Shown in pieces: positions 1 through 5,230 of a DNA stretch of 5,606 bases. The number at the start of each line of letters is the position of its first letter. Position 1 is the first letter of the stretch. Origin of the DNA: OMOG01 sp041485845 (GTDB lineage Bacteria > Acidobacteriota > Terriglobia > Bryobacterales > Bryobacteraceae); assembly GCA_041485845.1 (NCBI GenBank), contig JBGPKH010000600.1, forward strand, positions 1 through 5,606. The letters are read 5' to 3'. Position numbers and translations under genes: made by a program. Below the pieces are notes generated by a model, which ran no database searches, had not been told where the DNA came from, and saw nothing but the letters and a program-made list of their open reading frames with translations.

Positions 1-546
1 CTAGTCTCGGACAGTCTCACGGCCGGCGTCGACCTCATCTCCTTCAGCGGCGATAAGCTGCTGGGCGGCCCACAAGCCGGAATCCTGGCGGGAAAACCGG
101 AGATCGTGACGCGATTGCGGCGCAATCCCCTGTTCCGCGCGCTGCGCCTCGACAAGCTGATTTACCAGGCCCTCGAGAACACCCTGCGCTGCCTGCTGCT
201 CGAAAATTGGGCGGGCGTGCCGGCGCTGGCCATGATCCGCCAGACCGCCGCCGAGATCCGCACGCGATCCGAAGCGCTGGCCGCGCGCATTCCCGGAATC
301 CGCGCGGAGCTCGTGCCGGGCGCTTCCGTCATCGGGGGCGGCGCCACACCCGAGCAGACCATCCCCACCTGGCTGATCGCCATCGAGTGCGCCAATGTAG
401 TTGCGGCCGAGCGGGCGCTGCGTGAGCGCGATCCGGCGGTCGTCGCGCGAATCGAAAACGACAGGCTGATTCTCGACTTGAGGACCGTCTTTGGCGAGGA
501 GGAAGACGAGTTGGCGGCGGCCCTACAGGAAGCGGCTATGGGCTAA
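1..546 (+). CDS. selA: L-seryl-tRNA(Sec) selenium transferase (selenocysteine synthase), C-terminal part
   Basis: The PLP enzyme SelA converts Ser-tRNA(Sec) to Sec-tRNA(Sec) with selenophosphate in the cytoplasm, the last step in making selenocysteine for UGA decoding. The frame is open from base 1 to TAA at 544-546, giving 181 residues. The 5' part, more than half of a usual SelA of about 460 residues, lies outside the window. The motif SGDKLLGGPQAG begins at residue 16 of the visible part; Lys19 (bases 55-57) is the expected PLP Schiff-base lysine. It is followed by a family-typical NPLFRALRLDKL stretch (residues 41-52) and near the end by ARIENDRLILDLRTV, the usual SelA C-terminal strand region. 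An internal GTG at 106 is not a real start, because the family match extends upstream of it. The gene converges with efp 9 bases downstream, so selB does not follow it here. Its presence implies that the organism makes selenoproteins. The identification is firm. Confidence 0.95.
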   Translation, partial: LVSDSLTAGVDLISFSGDKLLGGPQAGILAGKPEIVTRLRRNPLFRALRLDKLIYQALENTLRCLLLENWAGVPALAMIRQTAAEIRTRSEALAARIPGIRAELVPGASVIGGGATPEQTIPTWLIAIECANVVAAERALRERDPAVVARIENDRLILDLRTVFGEEEDELAAALQEAAMG

Positions 547-555
547 AATGCCGGC

Positions 556-1113
556 TCACGCCCGTTCCTGATACGTGCCTTCGGTCGTGTTCACGCGAAT
601 CTTCTCGCCTTCCGTGATGAACGGCGGCACCTGCACCACCAGGCCGGTTTCGGTCTTGGCCGGCTTGGTCACGTTGGACACTGTGGCGCCCTTGAGGCCG
701 GGCTCGGTCTCCACCACCGTCAGGTCCACCGTGGCCGGCAGGTCCACGCTGATCGGCTTGCCCTCGTAAAACTCCACCTTCACCTTCAACTGCGGGATCA
801 GGTACTGCGTGGCATCGCCGAGCAGATCTTTCATGAGGTGCATCTGCTCGTAGTTCTCGGTGTTCATGAAATAGTAGTACTCGCCGTCGTCGTACAGGTA
901 CTCCATCTCTTGCTCTTCCATCTGCGCCTTCTCCACGCGGTCTTCGGACGAGAAACGGTGCTCGGTCATGGTCCCGGTCCGCAGGCTGCGCATCTTGGCC
1001 TGGACGAACCCCCGCAGATTGCCGGGCGTCCGGTGATTTACGCTAAAGACGGTGTAGAGTTCGTTGTTGAACTTGATTACCATTCCCGGACGCAATTGTG
1101 TCGACGAAATCAT
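556..1113 (-). CDS. efp: Elongation factor P
   Basis: EF-P binds the ribosome between the P and E sites and relieves stalling at polyproline stretches. The 185-residue length is normal. The three domains are visible: an N-terminal KOW-like domain (about 1-62), an OB domain (about 66-126, with MEYLYDDGEYYYFMNTENYEQ-like core residues 70-90) and a C-terminal OB domain (about 129-185) that carries the classical signature from Lys150 to Gly169, including GLVVQVPPF. The loop that reaches the peptidyl-transferase centre reads PGNLRG (residues 30-35, bases 1009-1026). The tip position, Lys34 in E. coli and Arg32 in Pseudomonas, is Asn32 here, with Arg34 two residues on. Classical EpmA lysylation or EarP rhamnosylation is therefore not expected at the tip. 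The start is supported by GAGGAG at 1118-1123, 4 bases before ATG, and by an extended -10 promoter at 1144-1152. The gene converges with selA. Confidence 0.98.
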   Translation of the reverse strand: MISSTQLRPGMVIKFNNELYTVFSVNHRTPGNLRGFVQAKMRSLRTGTMTEHRFSSEDRVEKAQMEEQEMEYLYDDGEYYYFMNTENYEQMHLMKDLLGDATQYLIPQLKVKVEFYEGKPISVDLPATVDLTVVETEPGLKGATVSNVTKPAKTETGLVVQVPPFITEGEKIRVNTTEGTYQERA

Positions 1114-1143
1114 GCAACTCCTCGATTTGGAACGTGAAGATCT

Positions 1144-1170
1144 AGTATAGCAAGCGACACTTCATGCCAG
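1144..1170 (-). promoter_or_regulatory. Probable sigma-70 promoter of efp (extended -10)
   Basis: On the minus strand TATACT (1144-1149) is preceded by TG plus one base (1150-1152), an extended -10 element. A weak -35 candidate, CTGGCA, lies at 1165-1170 with a 15-base spacer. Transcription would begin near 1137, leaving a leader of about 24 bases that contains the GAGGAG ribosome-binding site of efp. The extended -10 may make up for the poor -35. No experimental support is available from the sequence alone. Confidence 0.55.
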
Positions 1171-1299
1171 ACTTTTCCCAACCTGGAAGCGGCGGCGCGC
1201 TTGCTCCCGGCTTCGTCGAACGCGCCGAAACTCGCGCCAGGATGCACACCGCAATCCCCTCTCGTCCGGCGGAAGTGGCAGCGGCCCGATTTTGGTTTC

Positions 1300-2499
1300 T
1301 TAGAACGGCAGGATCTCTTCCCGTACCGGATCGAAATCGATGCGCCGCTTCTGCATGTACGCGATGTTCCCCAGGTGCGAGGCCTGCGCCGACCGGTGCC
1401 CGATCAACACATCGCCATTCGGCAGCTTGCGCGATTTCACACATTCCAGGAAGTTCTGGATGTGGTCGAGGTCCAGATTGGTCGTTGCCCGCACCACCGT
1501 GGGCTCCGCGCCTCTTCCTACCGGCGTGAACTCGTAGCGGCTGCGGTCGATATACAGCTTGCCCTGCGTGCCGCAGAACTCGATGCCCGCGCCCGTGATT
1601 CCCGGAACCAGCGTGGCCTCGAACGTGGCGGTGTACGGCGCGGGATACTCCAGCAGCACATTGATGGTGTCCGGCGCGGTGCGGCCATCCTTATAGTTGT
1701 AGACCCCGCCAGAGGCCACCGCGGCAGTCGGGATGTCCGATCCCAGAAACATGTGGACCACGTCGATCCAGTGCGTGAACAGGTCGGTCACCTGCCCGCC
1801 GCCGAAATCCAGATAAGCGCGCCAGTTGTAATACTGCTGCGGATCCCAGTCGCGCCACTTCAGCGGACCCAGGTAATGCGCCCAGTCGAGGTTCGACGGC
1901 TGCGTCTGCAGTTCCGCCGGCGCCTTCCGCAGATGGTAGCCGTTGCCGTGCCACCACGTGCGCGCCAGCGTGATCTTCCCCAGCTTGCCGGTGTCGATGT
2001 ACTCGCGCTTGGCCTCCAGGTAGTGTTTGCCCGAACGCTGCTGCATGCCCACCTGGCAGATGCGGTTGTTGATCCGCGCCGCCTTCACCACCGGGGGGCC
2101 TTCTTCGATTTTCAACGTCAAGGGCTTTTCTACGTAAACGTCTTTGCCCGCATTCAGGGCGTCGATGGCGATCACCGTGTGCCAGTGGTCCGGTACGCCG
2201 ATCAGCGCGGCGTCCACCTGCTTGAGGTCGAGCAGCTTGCGGTGGTCGGTGAAGGATTGGGCATTGGGCGCCGTCGACTTCGCGCGGTCGATCTGGGCCG
2301 CGTAGACGTCGCACAGCGCGACCACATCCACATTGCCCGCCTTCACGAAATTGCCCATATCCCCGCGGCCGCGATCGCCGCAGCCGATAAGGCCAAGTTG
2401 GACCCGTTCGTTGGCTCCCATCACGCGGGAGTAGGAGAGTGCGGTCATGGCGGTGACACCGCCCAGGAAGGCCCGGCGGGGCACAGTATTTTCAGACAT
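1300..2499 (-). CDS. Tat-exported Gfo/Idh/MocA family NAD(P)-dependent oxidoreductase
   Basis: This 399-residue protein belongs to the glucose-fructose oxidoreductase/inositol dehydrogenase/MocA family, whose members oxidise or reduce sugars and sugar derivatives with NAD(P). A twin-arginine signal is visible at the N terminus: PRRAFLGG (residues 7-14) followed by a hydrophobic stretch to about residue 29. The Rossmann fold follows: GLIGCGDRGRGD (36-47) holds the dinucleotide-binding glycines, CDV is at 63-65, DHWH at 104-107 and the family hallmark EKP at 124-126. In the C-terminal domain, D239-LFT-H243 and H249 fit the catalytic Asp/His positions. The DHWH form with a Tat signal is typical of family members in Acidobacteriota, Planctomycetes and Bacteroidetes, where a periplasmic role in sugar processing is inferred. 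The substrate cannot be told. There is no Shine-Dalgarno sequence before ATG 2499; a perfect TATAAT 6 bases upstream suggests a leaderless mRNA. An in-frame GTG (codon 6) would cut into the region before the twin arginines and has no ribosome-binding site either. The metallopeptidase gene ends 36 bases upstream on the same strand. Confidence 0.93.
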   Translation of the reverse strand: MSENTVPRRAFLGGVTAMTALSYSRVMGANERVQLGLIGCGDRGRGDMGNFVKAGNVDVVALCDVYAAQIDRAKSTAPNAQSFTDHRKLLDLKQVDAALIGVPDHWHTVIAIDALNAGKDVYVEKPLTLKIEEGPPVVKAARINNRICQVGMQQRSGKHYLEAKREYIDTGKLGKITLARTWWHGNGYHLRKAPAELQTQPSNLDWAHYLGPLKWRDWDPQQYYNWRAYLDFGGGQVTDLFTHWIDVVHMFLGSDIPTAAVASGGVYNYKDGRTAPDTINVLLEYPAPYTATFEATLVPGITGAGIEFCGTQGKLYIDRSRYEFTPVGRGAEPTVVRATTNLDLDHIQNFLECVKSRKLPNGDVLIGHRSAQASHLGNIAYMQKRRIDFDPVREEILPF

Positions 2500-2505
2500 A
2501 AGAAG

Positions 2506-2511
2506 ATTATA
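2506..2511 (-). promoter_or_regulatory. Perfect -10 box placed for leaderless transcription of the oxidoreductase
   Basis: The minus strand reads TATAAT at 2506-2511, followed by CTTCTT (2500-2505) and the ATG at 2497-2499. With a -10 element spanning -12 to -7, position +1 falls exactly on the A of ATG. No good -35 hexamer is seen at 16-18 bases upstream, and there is no TG extension. The site lies in the 36-base gap after the metallopeptidase gene, so read-through from upstream would also be possible. Confidence 0.55.
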
Positions 2512-2535
2512 CGGTGCCGCGGCCTTTCTTGCTTG

Positions 2536-3123
2536 TCACTCCGCCATGCTCCGCAAGCTCAGACGGAGGAGCCCGGCGTCCTCGGGTGTGAAGCGCAGCG
2601 GACTCGCGGCCATTGCGGCATAGTCCAGCTCGTCCCAGCGGGCCTTCAACAACCCTTGCGAGGAGTGATGGCTCACGCCTTCGAGCACGTGCGCAATCTC
2701 GTGGGCCAGCACGTGGCCCAGCAGCGTCGAGGTCAGGCTGCCTTCGTGAATGGAACGGATCCGATCGTAAAAAATGTGGATTCGGGGGCCCGCCCTCCCA
2801 TGGAGCATCGCGTATGCCAGAGCCCGAGGGGATCGATCGGCCGGCGCGTCCGAATCCAGGCGGACCTCGATGGCCGCGACCGGGGCACAACCACGAGCGT
2901 GGAAGCTCCGGTGCGGCGCGCCGTTTTTGAATACGACGCGGACACCCACGCCTTCGAAGATGCGCGTAACTGTCATCTCGGCACGCGACAGCACGGAGGC
3001 CGGCACGATCACCGCGTTTTCCAGGTATACCTTGACGGCCGGTTCCGCGCCTCTGGAACAATCTCCGGCGTGCGCGCCCGGACCCGCGAACACAACTAAC
3101 CCCAGCAGCAACAAGATTCTCAT
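2536..3123 (-). CDS. Small secreted zinc metallopeptidase-like protein (HExxH)
   Basis: This 195-residue protein starts with a Sec signal peptide: Met-Arg, a hydrophobic core at residues 3-14 and a likely AHA cleavage site after residue 19. After a middle part with no recognised domain comes LAHEIAHVLEG (139-149), a zinc-binding HEIAH at 141-145 with Glu142 as the presumed catalytic base. His152-His153 follow, then SSQGLLKARW (154-163). From memory of related short secreted proteins common in Acidobacteriota, the pattern is HExxH, then HS..G(I/L)M(R/K)A.W. By that alignment His153 would be the third zinc ligand and Leu159 sits where Met is usual. Cys22 and Cys79 could form a disulfide after export. 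The start is set by AGGAGG (3128-3133) 4 bases before ATG and by the signal peptide. An overlapping open frame on the same strand lacks any such motif and is rejected. No substrate or named family can be given. The dehydratase gene ends 108 bases upstream on the same strand. Confidence 0.85.
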   Translation of the reverse strand: MRILLLLGLVVFAGPGAHAGDCSRGAEPAVKVYLENAVIVPASVLSRAEMTVTRIFEGVGVRVVFKNGAPHRSFHARGCAPVAAIEVRLDSDAPADRSPRALAYAMLHGRAGPRIHIFYDRIRSIHEGSLTSTLLGHVLAHEIAHVLEGVSHHSSQGLLKARWDELDYAAMAASPLRFTPEDAGLLRLSLRSMAE

Positions 3124-3127
3124 CCGC

Positions 3128-3133
3128 CCTCCT
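3128..3133 (-). promoter_or_regulatory. Strong ribosome-binding site of the metallopeptidase gene
   Basis: The minus strand reads AGGAGG here, followed by 4 bases and the ATG at 3121-3123. This fixes the start at the beginning of the signal peptide, although the frame continues open upstream. It is a full anti-16S match and contrasts with the absent sites of the neighbouring minus-strand genes. Confidence 0.75.
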
Positions 3134-3231
3134 GCTGGAAGCCTTGCGCGAAGACACCTATTCCCGCAAAACCCGAGAAGTGGATCGAAATCCCCGCGCT
3201 TGTTCCTGTTGACGCGGACTGCGGCGATTGG

Positions 3232-4176
3232 TTAGGCTCCCGGCTGCACGAGCTGTGTGAACTTATCGAGATCGATGTTGCCGCCCGATACGATGGCCAC
3301 CACCTTGCCCACGCCGGCGCGGCCCGCCAAGGCCGCTGCCACGGCGCACGCCGATGCGCCTTCGACGATCACGCGGTTGCGCTCGGCCACCAGCTTCATG
3401 GCCTGCGCCGCCTCTTTCAGCGTGACCACCAGGGAGCCGTCGAGCAGCTTCTGCGCCCGTTCAAACATGTTTCGGAACACCACCTTGCTGCCGATGCCGT
3501 CGACGAACGACGGCTGGTAGTCCACGCTGCGCGGCTCTCCGGCGGCCAGCGAGGCGGCCAGCGGCGCCGCTGTTTCGATCTCGGCGGCATAGATCCGCAC
3601 CTGCGGGGCGAGCGCGCGCAATACGGCCGCGATGCCGCACGACAGGCCGCCGCCGCCCCACGGGATCACCACGGCTTCGAGCGCGGGCAGGTCCTCGAGA
3701 AGCTCCAGCGCGATCGTGCCGTTGCCCGCCATCACATCGAGATCGTCGAATGCGTGGATGAAGGTCGCGTCGACGCCCGGGTAGGCGCGCGTCTCGAAGG
3801 TCCGCCACCAATCCGCGAAGGGCGCCAGGATCACGCGGCCGCCCAGGCGCTCCACGGCGCGTATCTTGGTTTGCGGAGCGGTATCGGGCGAGACCACAGT
3901 GGCGGGCACGCCCATGCGCCGCGCGCAGAATGCCACGCCCTGCGCCATGTTGCCGGCCGAAGCGGTCAGCACGCCGCGCTCCAGCCGCTCGCGCGGCGTG
4001 CGCGCCATGACGTTCGCCGCGCCGCGAATCTTGAACGATCCGATGGGCTGAAGGTTCTCCAGCTTCAGGTAGAGCCCGGCGGGCCCGTCAGCGTTGCACG
4101 GGACCAGCGGCGTGCGGAAAGCCACGGGCGCAATGTTACGGCGCGCTTCTTCCACCTGCGCGAGCGTGATGGGCAT
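3232..4176 (-). CDS. Threonine dehydratase-like PLP-dependent enzyme (short form)
   Basis: This is a fold-type II PLP enzyme of the serine/threonine dehydratase family. Threonine ammonia-lyases make 2-oxobutanoate and ammonia from threonine; close relatives act on serine or hydroxyaspartate, or racemise serine. The 314 residues cover only the catalytic domain, without the C-terminal regulatory ACT-like domain of long biosynthetic IlvA. Visible motifs are KLENLQPIGSFKIRGA (38-53) with Lys49 as the PLP lysine, SAGNMAQGVA (73-82), the phosphate-binding loop GGGGLSCG (174-181) and a C-terminal SGGNID (297-302). The second motif is usually SAGNHAQG; here His is Met77. HAFDD (141-145) also departs from the common HPFDD. 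These changes leave the substrate uncertain. The sequence before ATG has no clear Shine-Dalgarno, and two weak -10-like boxes lie upstream (4183-4188 and 4198-4203). The gene is divergent from the VOC gene. The family is sure; the exact activity is not. Confidence 0.9.
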   Translation of the reverse strand: MPITLAQVEEARRNIAPVAFRTPLVPCNADGPAGLYLKLENLQPIGSFKIRGAANVMARTPRERLERGVLTASAGNMAQGVAFCARRMGVPATVVSPDTAPQTKIRAVERLGGRVILAPFADWWRTFETRAYPGVDATFIHAFDDLDVMAGNGTIALELLEDLPALEAVVIPWGGGGLSCGIAAVLRALAPQVRIYAAEIETAAPLAASLAAGEPRSVDYQPSFVDGIGSKVVFRNMFERAQKLLDGSLVVTLKEAAQAMKLVAERNRVIVEGASACAVAAALAGRAGVGKVVAIVSGGNIDLDKFTQLVQPGA

Positions 4177-4182
4177 CTCAAT

Positions 4183-4203
4183 ATCTTAACCTGGGTCATT
4201 TTA
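4183..4203 (-). promoter_or_regulatory. Candidate -10 boxes for the dehydratase gene
   Basis: On the minus strand TAAAAT (4198-4203, five of six consensus bases) and TAAGAT (4183-4188, four of six) lie upstream of ATG 4176. The first gives a leader of about 15 bases. The second is 6 bases from ATG and would give a leaderless message. No good -35 is seen for either, and there is no clear ribosome-binding site. Which of them is used, if either, cannot be decided. Confidence 0.35.
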
Positions 4204-4224
4204 GCGTCGGTTTCACAGGTCGTC

Positions 4225-4233
4225 TGTTATACT
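4225..4233 (+). promoter_or_regulatory. Extended -10 promoter of the VOC gene, placed for leaderless transcription
   Basis: TGTTATACT combines a TG extension (4225-4226) with TATACT (4228-4233). The ATG of the VOC gene starts 7 bases later at 4241, so transcription would begin at 4240-4241. The 7 bases between (GCCGCAC) contain no Shine-Dalgarno. No convincing -35 hexamer is present, as is common for extended -10 promoters. The same TGnTATACT form precedes efp. Confidence 0.6.
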
Positions 4234-4240
4234 GCCGCAC

Positions 4241-5020
4241 ATGGCACACATCGACCATCATGCGCCGGGATCCTTCTGCTGGATCGAGCTGGGCACCACC
4301 AACCAGAACGCTGCGAAACAGTTCTATCAACCTCTTTTCGGATGGACCTCCAACGACTTCCCGATGGGTCCGGGCGAGTTCTACACCATGTTTCAAATCG
4401 ACGGGCGGGACGCCGCGGCGGCCTACACCCTGAACGCCGAGATGCGCGGGCGCGGCGTGCCTCCGCACTGGATGCCCTACATTGCCGTAACCAGCGCCGA
4501 CGAAATTGCCGCCAAGGCGTCGCAGGGCGGCGGGACCGTGATCGCGGAGCCCTTCGACGTCGTGGATTTCGGCCGCATGGCGGTCATCCAGGACCCCACT
4601 GGCGCAGTCTTCTCTGTGTGGCAGCCGAAAACCCACAAGGGCACCCGCATTACCGCTGTGCCGGGCACCATCTGCTGGGCGGATCTCAGCACGCCCGATC
4701 CCGCGCGGGCCGGCGAGTTCTACAAGGGCCTGTTCGACTGGGAGCTGATGACGGGCAAGGACGACTACCTGCATATCAAGAACGGCGAGGCCTTCATCGG
4801 CGGGATTCCGCCGGCGGCCCATCGCGATCCCAACGTTCCGCCGCACTGGATGACGTACTTCACGGTGGAAGACTGCGACGCGTCCACCGCCAGGGCCAAG
4901 GCATCGGGCGCCAATGTTTACGTGGGTCCCATGACCATCGAAAAGGTGGGCCGCATGGCCGTGGTGGCGGACCCGCAGGGCGCGGTCTTCGCGTTCTTCC
5001 AACCGTTGCCCCACGAGTGA
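4241..5020 (+). CDS. Tandem-domain VOC (glyoxalase/bleomycin resistance/dioxygenase fold) protein
   Basis: The 259 residues contain two copies of a VOC module. Copy 1 (about 10-129) begins GSFCWIELGTTNQNAAKQFY and ends DPTGAVFSVWQP. Copy 2 (about 141-256) begins GTICWADLSTPDPARAGEFY and ends DPQGAVFAFFQP. Both copies hold PPHWM (74-78 and 200-204) and GRMAV before the last strand, so internal duplication is plain. This two-module layout resembles the uncharacterised VOC proteins related to mycobacterial CFP30B. VOC proteins include glyoxalases, dioxygenases and antibiotic-binding proteins, usually with a metal. Here the first strand of each module has Glu16 or Asp148 instead of the common His or Gln ligand, so a metal-dependent activity cannot be assumed. 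No signal peptide is seen and the protein is probably cytoplasmic. The ATG is placed just after an extended -10 box with no ribosome-binding site, which suggests a leaderless message. It is divergent from the dehydratase gene. The family call is strong; the function is unknown. Confidence 0.93.
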   Translation: MAHIDHHAPGSFCWIELGTTNQNAAKQFYQPLFGWTSNDFPMGPGEFYTMFQIDGRDAAAAYTLNAEMRGRGVPPHWMPYIAVTSADEIAAKASQGGGTVIAEPFDVVDFGRMAVIQDPTGAVFSVWQPKTHKGTRITAVPGTICWADLSTPDPARAGEFYKGLFDWELMTGKDDYLHIKNGEAFIGGIPPAAHRDPNVPPHWMTYFTVEDCDASTARAKASGANVYVGPMTIEKVGRMAVVADPQGAVFAFFQPLPHE

Positions 5021-5048
5021 GGGCGCTATCGACAGACCCTTATTTTGC

Positions 5049-5077
5049 TTGACGGCCTCCGGCTTCTCGGATAAGAT
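5049..5077 (+). promoter_or_regulatory. Good sigma-70 promoter upstream of the structured leader and small ORF
   Basis: TTGACG (5049-5054, five of six consensus bases) is followed by exactly 17 bases and TAAGAT (5072-5077). This is the best two-hexamer promoter in the window. Transcription should begin near 5084. It lies 28 bases after the VOC stop codon and points into the 5084-5230 non-coding stretch, then the 40-residue ORF at 5231. A perfect inverted repeat starts about 10 bases after the expected start site. Confidence 0.6.
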
Positions 5078-5092
5078 TTCAATATCGTTTTC

Positions 5093-5112
5093 TAAGAATT
5101 GCCGAATTCTTA
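5093..5112. repeat. Perfect 8-base inverted repeat, possible operator
   Basis: TAAGAATT (5093-5100) and AATTCTTA (5105-5112) are perfect inverted copies around GCCG. The element is AT-rich in a GC-rich setting and sits about +10 to +29 from the predicted start of the promoter at 5049-5077. That is a usual place for a repressor operator; alternatively it forms a hairpin at the 5' end of the transcript. Its right arm overlaps a further TATACT (5111-5116). Confidence 0.55.
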
Positions 5113-5134
5113 TACTTCACCCGTTGAGGGGACG

Positions 5135-5164
5135 CGCATCTCTCCCTGCCACTCGGAGGATGCG
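5135..5164 (+). repeat. Ten-pair hairpin with one bulge
   Basis: CGCATC (5135-5140), a bulged T at 5141 and CTCC (5142-5145) pair with GGAG (5155-5158) and GATGCG (5159-5164). The loop is the 9 bases 5146-5154. No T-run follows, so it is not an intrinsic terminator. The stem includes GGAGGATG, a purine-rich ribosome-binding-like string. Confidence 0.55.
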
Positions 5165-5190
5165 GAAGAGAGAGAACGGGAGAGGGGTGA

Positions 5191-5211
5191 TGTCCGAACA
5201 CGGTACGGACA
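5191..5211. repeat. Six-base inverted repeat upstream of the small ORF
   Basis: TGTCCG (5191-5196) and CGGACA (5206-5211) are perfect inverted copies with a 9-base centre. In RNA they would form a hairpin that ends 7 bases before the weak ribosome-binding site of the ORF at 5231. As DNA they could be a protein-binding dyad. A short dyad like this can also occur by chance. Confidence 0.35.
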
Positions 5212-5230
5212 GTCCTTCGGGAAGCTGTGT

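Larger units (their letters stand above)
5113..5230 (+). other. Long structured, purine-biased leader before the small ORF
   Basis: About 118 bases with no supported gene. If transcribed from 5049-5077 it would be most of a roughly 147-base 5' UTR. It holds a strong hairpin (5135-5164), a purine-rich run (5155-5190) and a second inverted repeat (5191-5211). TCACCC (5117-5122) could pair with GGGTGA (5185-5190), closing the whole 5117-5190 segment, while CCCGTT (5120-5125) could instead pair with AACGGG (5175-5180); these two pairings compete. I recognise no known riboswitch consensus. It could be a regulatory leader, a small RNA or a degraded intergenic repeat. Confidence 0.35.

Noticed and set aside
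1170..1299. Inverted GGCGCG/CGCGCC between the oxidoreductase and efp as a terminator
   Set aside because: The loop is about 21 bases and no T-run follows. It is more likely a chance pairing in GC-rich sequence. Nothing else is seen in this gap apart from the efp promoter.
1201..3099. A 632-codon plus-strand open frame across the oxidoreductase and metallopeptidase genes
   Set aside because: It is antisense to two genes with clear family motifs. Its translation is His/Arg/Val-rich with no recognisable domain, as expected of an antisense frame in GC-rich DNA.
2507..3157. A 216-codon minus-strand frame overlapping the metallopeptidase
   Set aside because: The other frame has a signal peptide, an AGGAGG site and HEIAH. 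This one is Arg/Gly-rich without motifs.
3209..3237. TTGACG on the plus strand as a promoter -35
   Set aside because: At 17 bases spacing the -10 position reads TTAGGC, which is poor, and no plus-strand gene follows.
4196..5014. A 272-codon minus-strand frame antisense to the VOC gene
   Set aside because: The plus strand encodes a clear duplicated VOC protein. The antisense translation shows no family features.
5020..5046. AGGG/CCCT pairing with TATTTTG after the VOC gene as a terminator
   Set aside because: The stem is only four pairs with a long loop and the T-run is short, so it is too weak to call.
3754..5052. A 432-codon plus-strand frame over the dehydratase and VOC genes
   Set aside because: It overlaps both real genes in the wrong frame or strand and has shadow-type composition.
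5018..5076. TGA stop of the VOC gene as a selenocysteine codon, prompted by selA nearby
   Set aside because: The second VOC module is complete at the TGA. The read-through frame ends at 5074-5076 in sequence occupied by a promoter, with no conserved residues.
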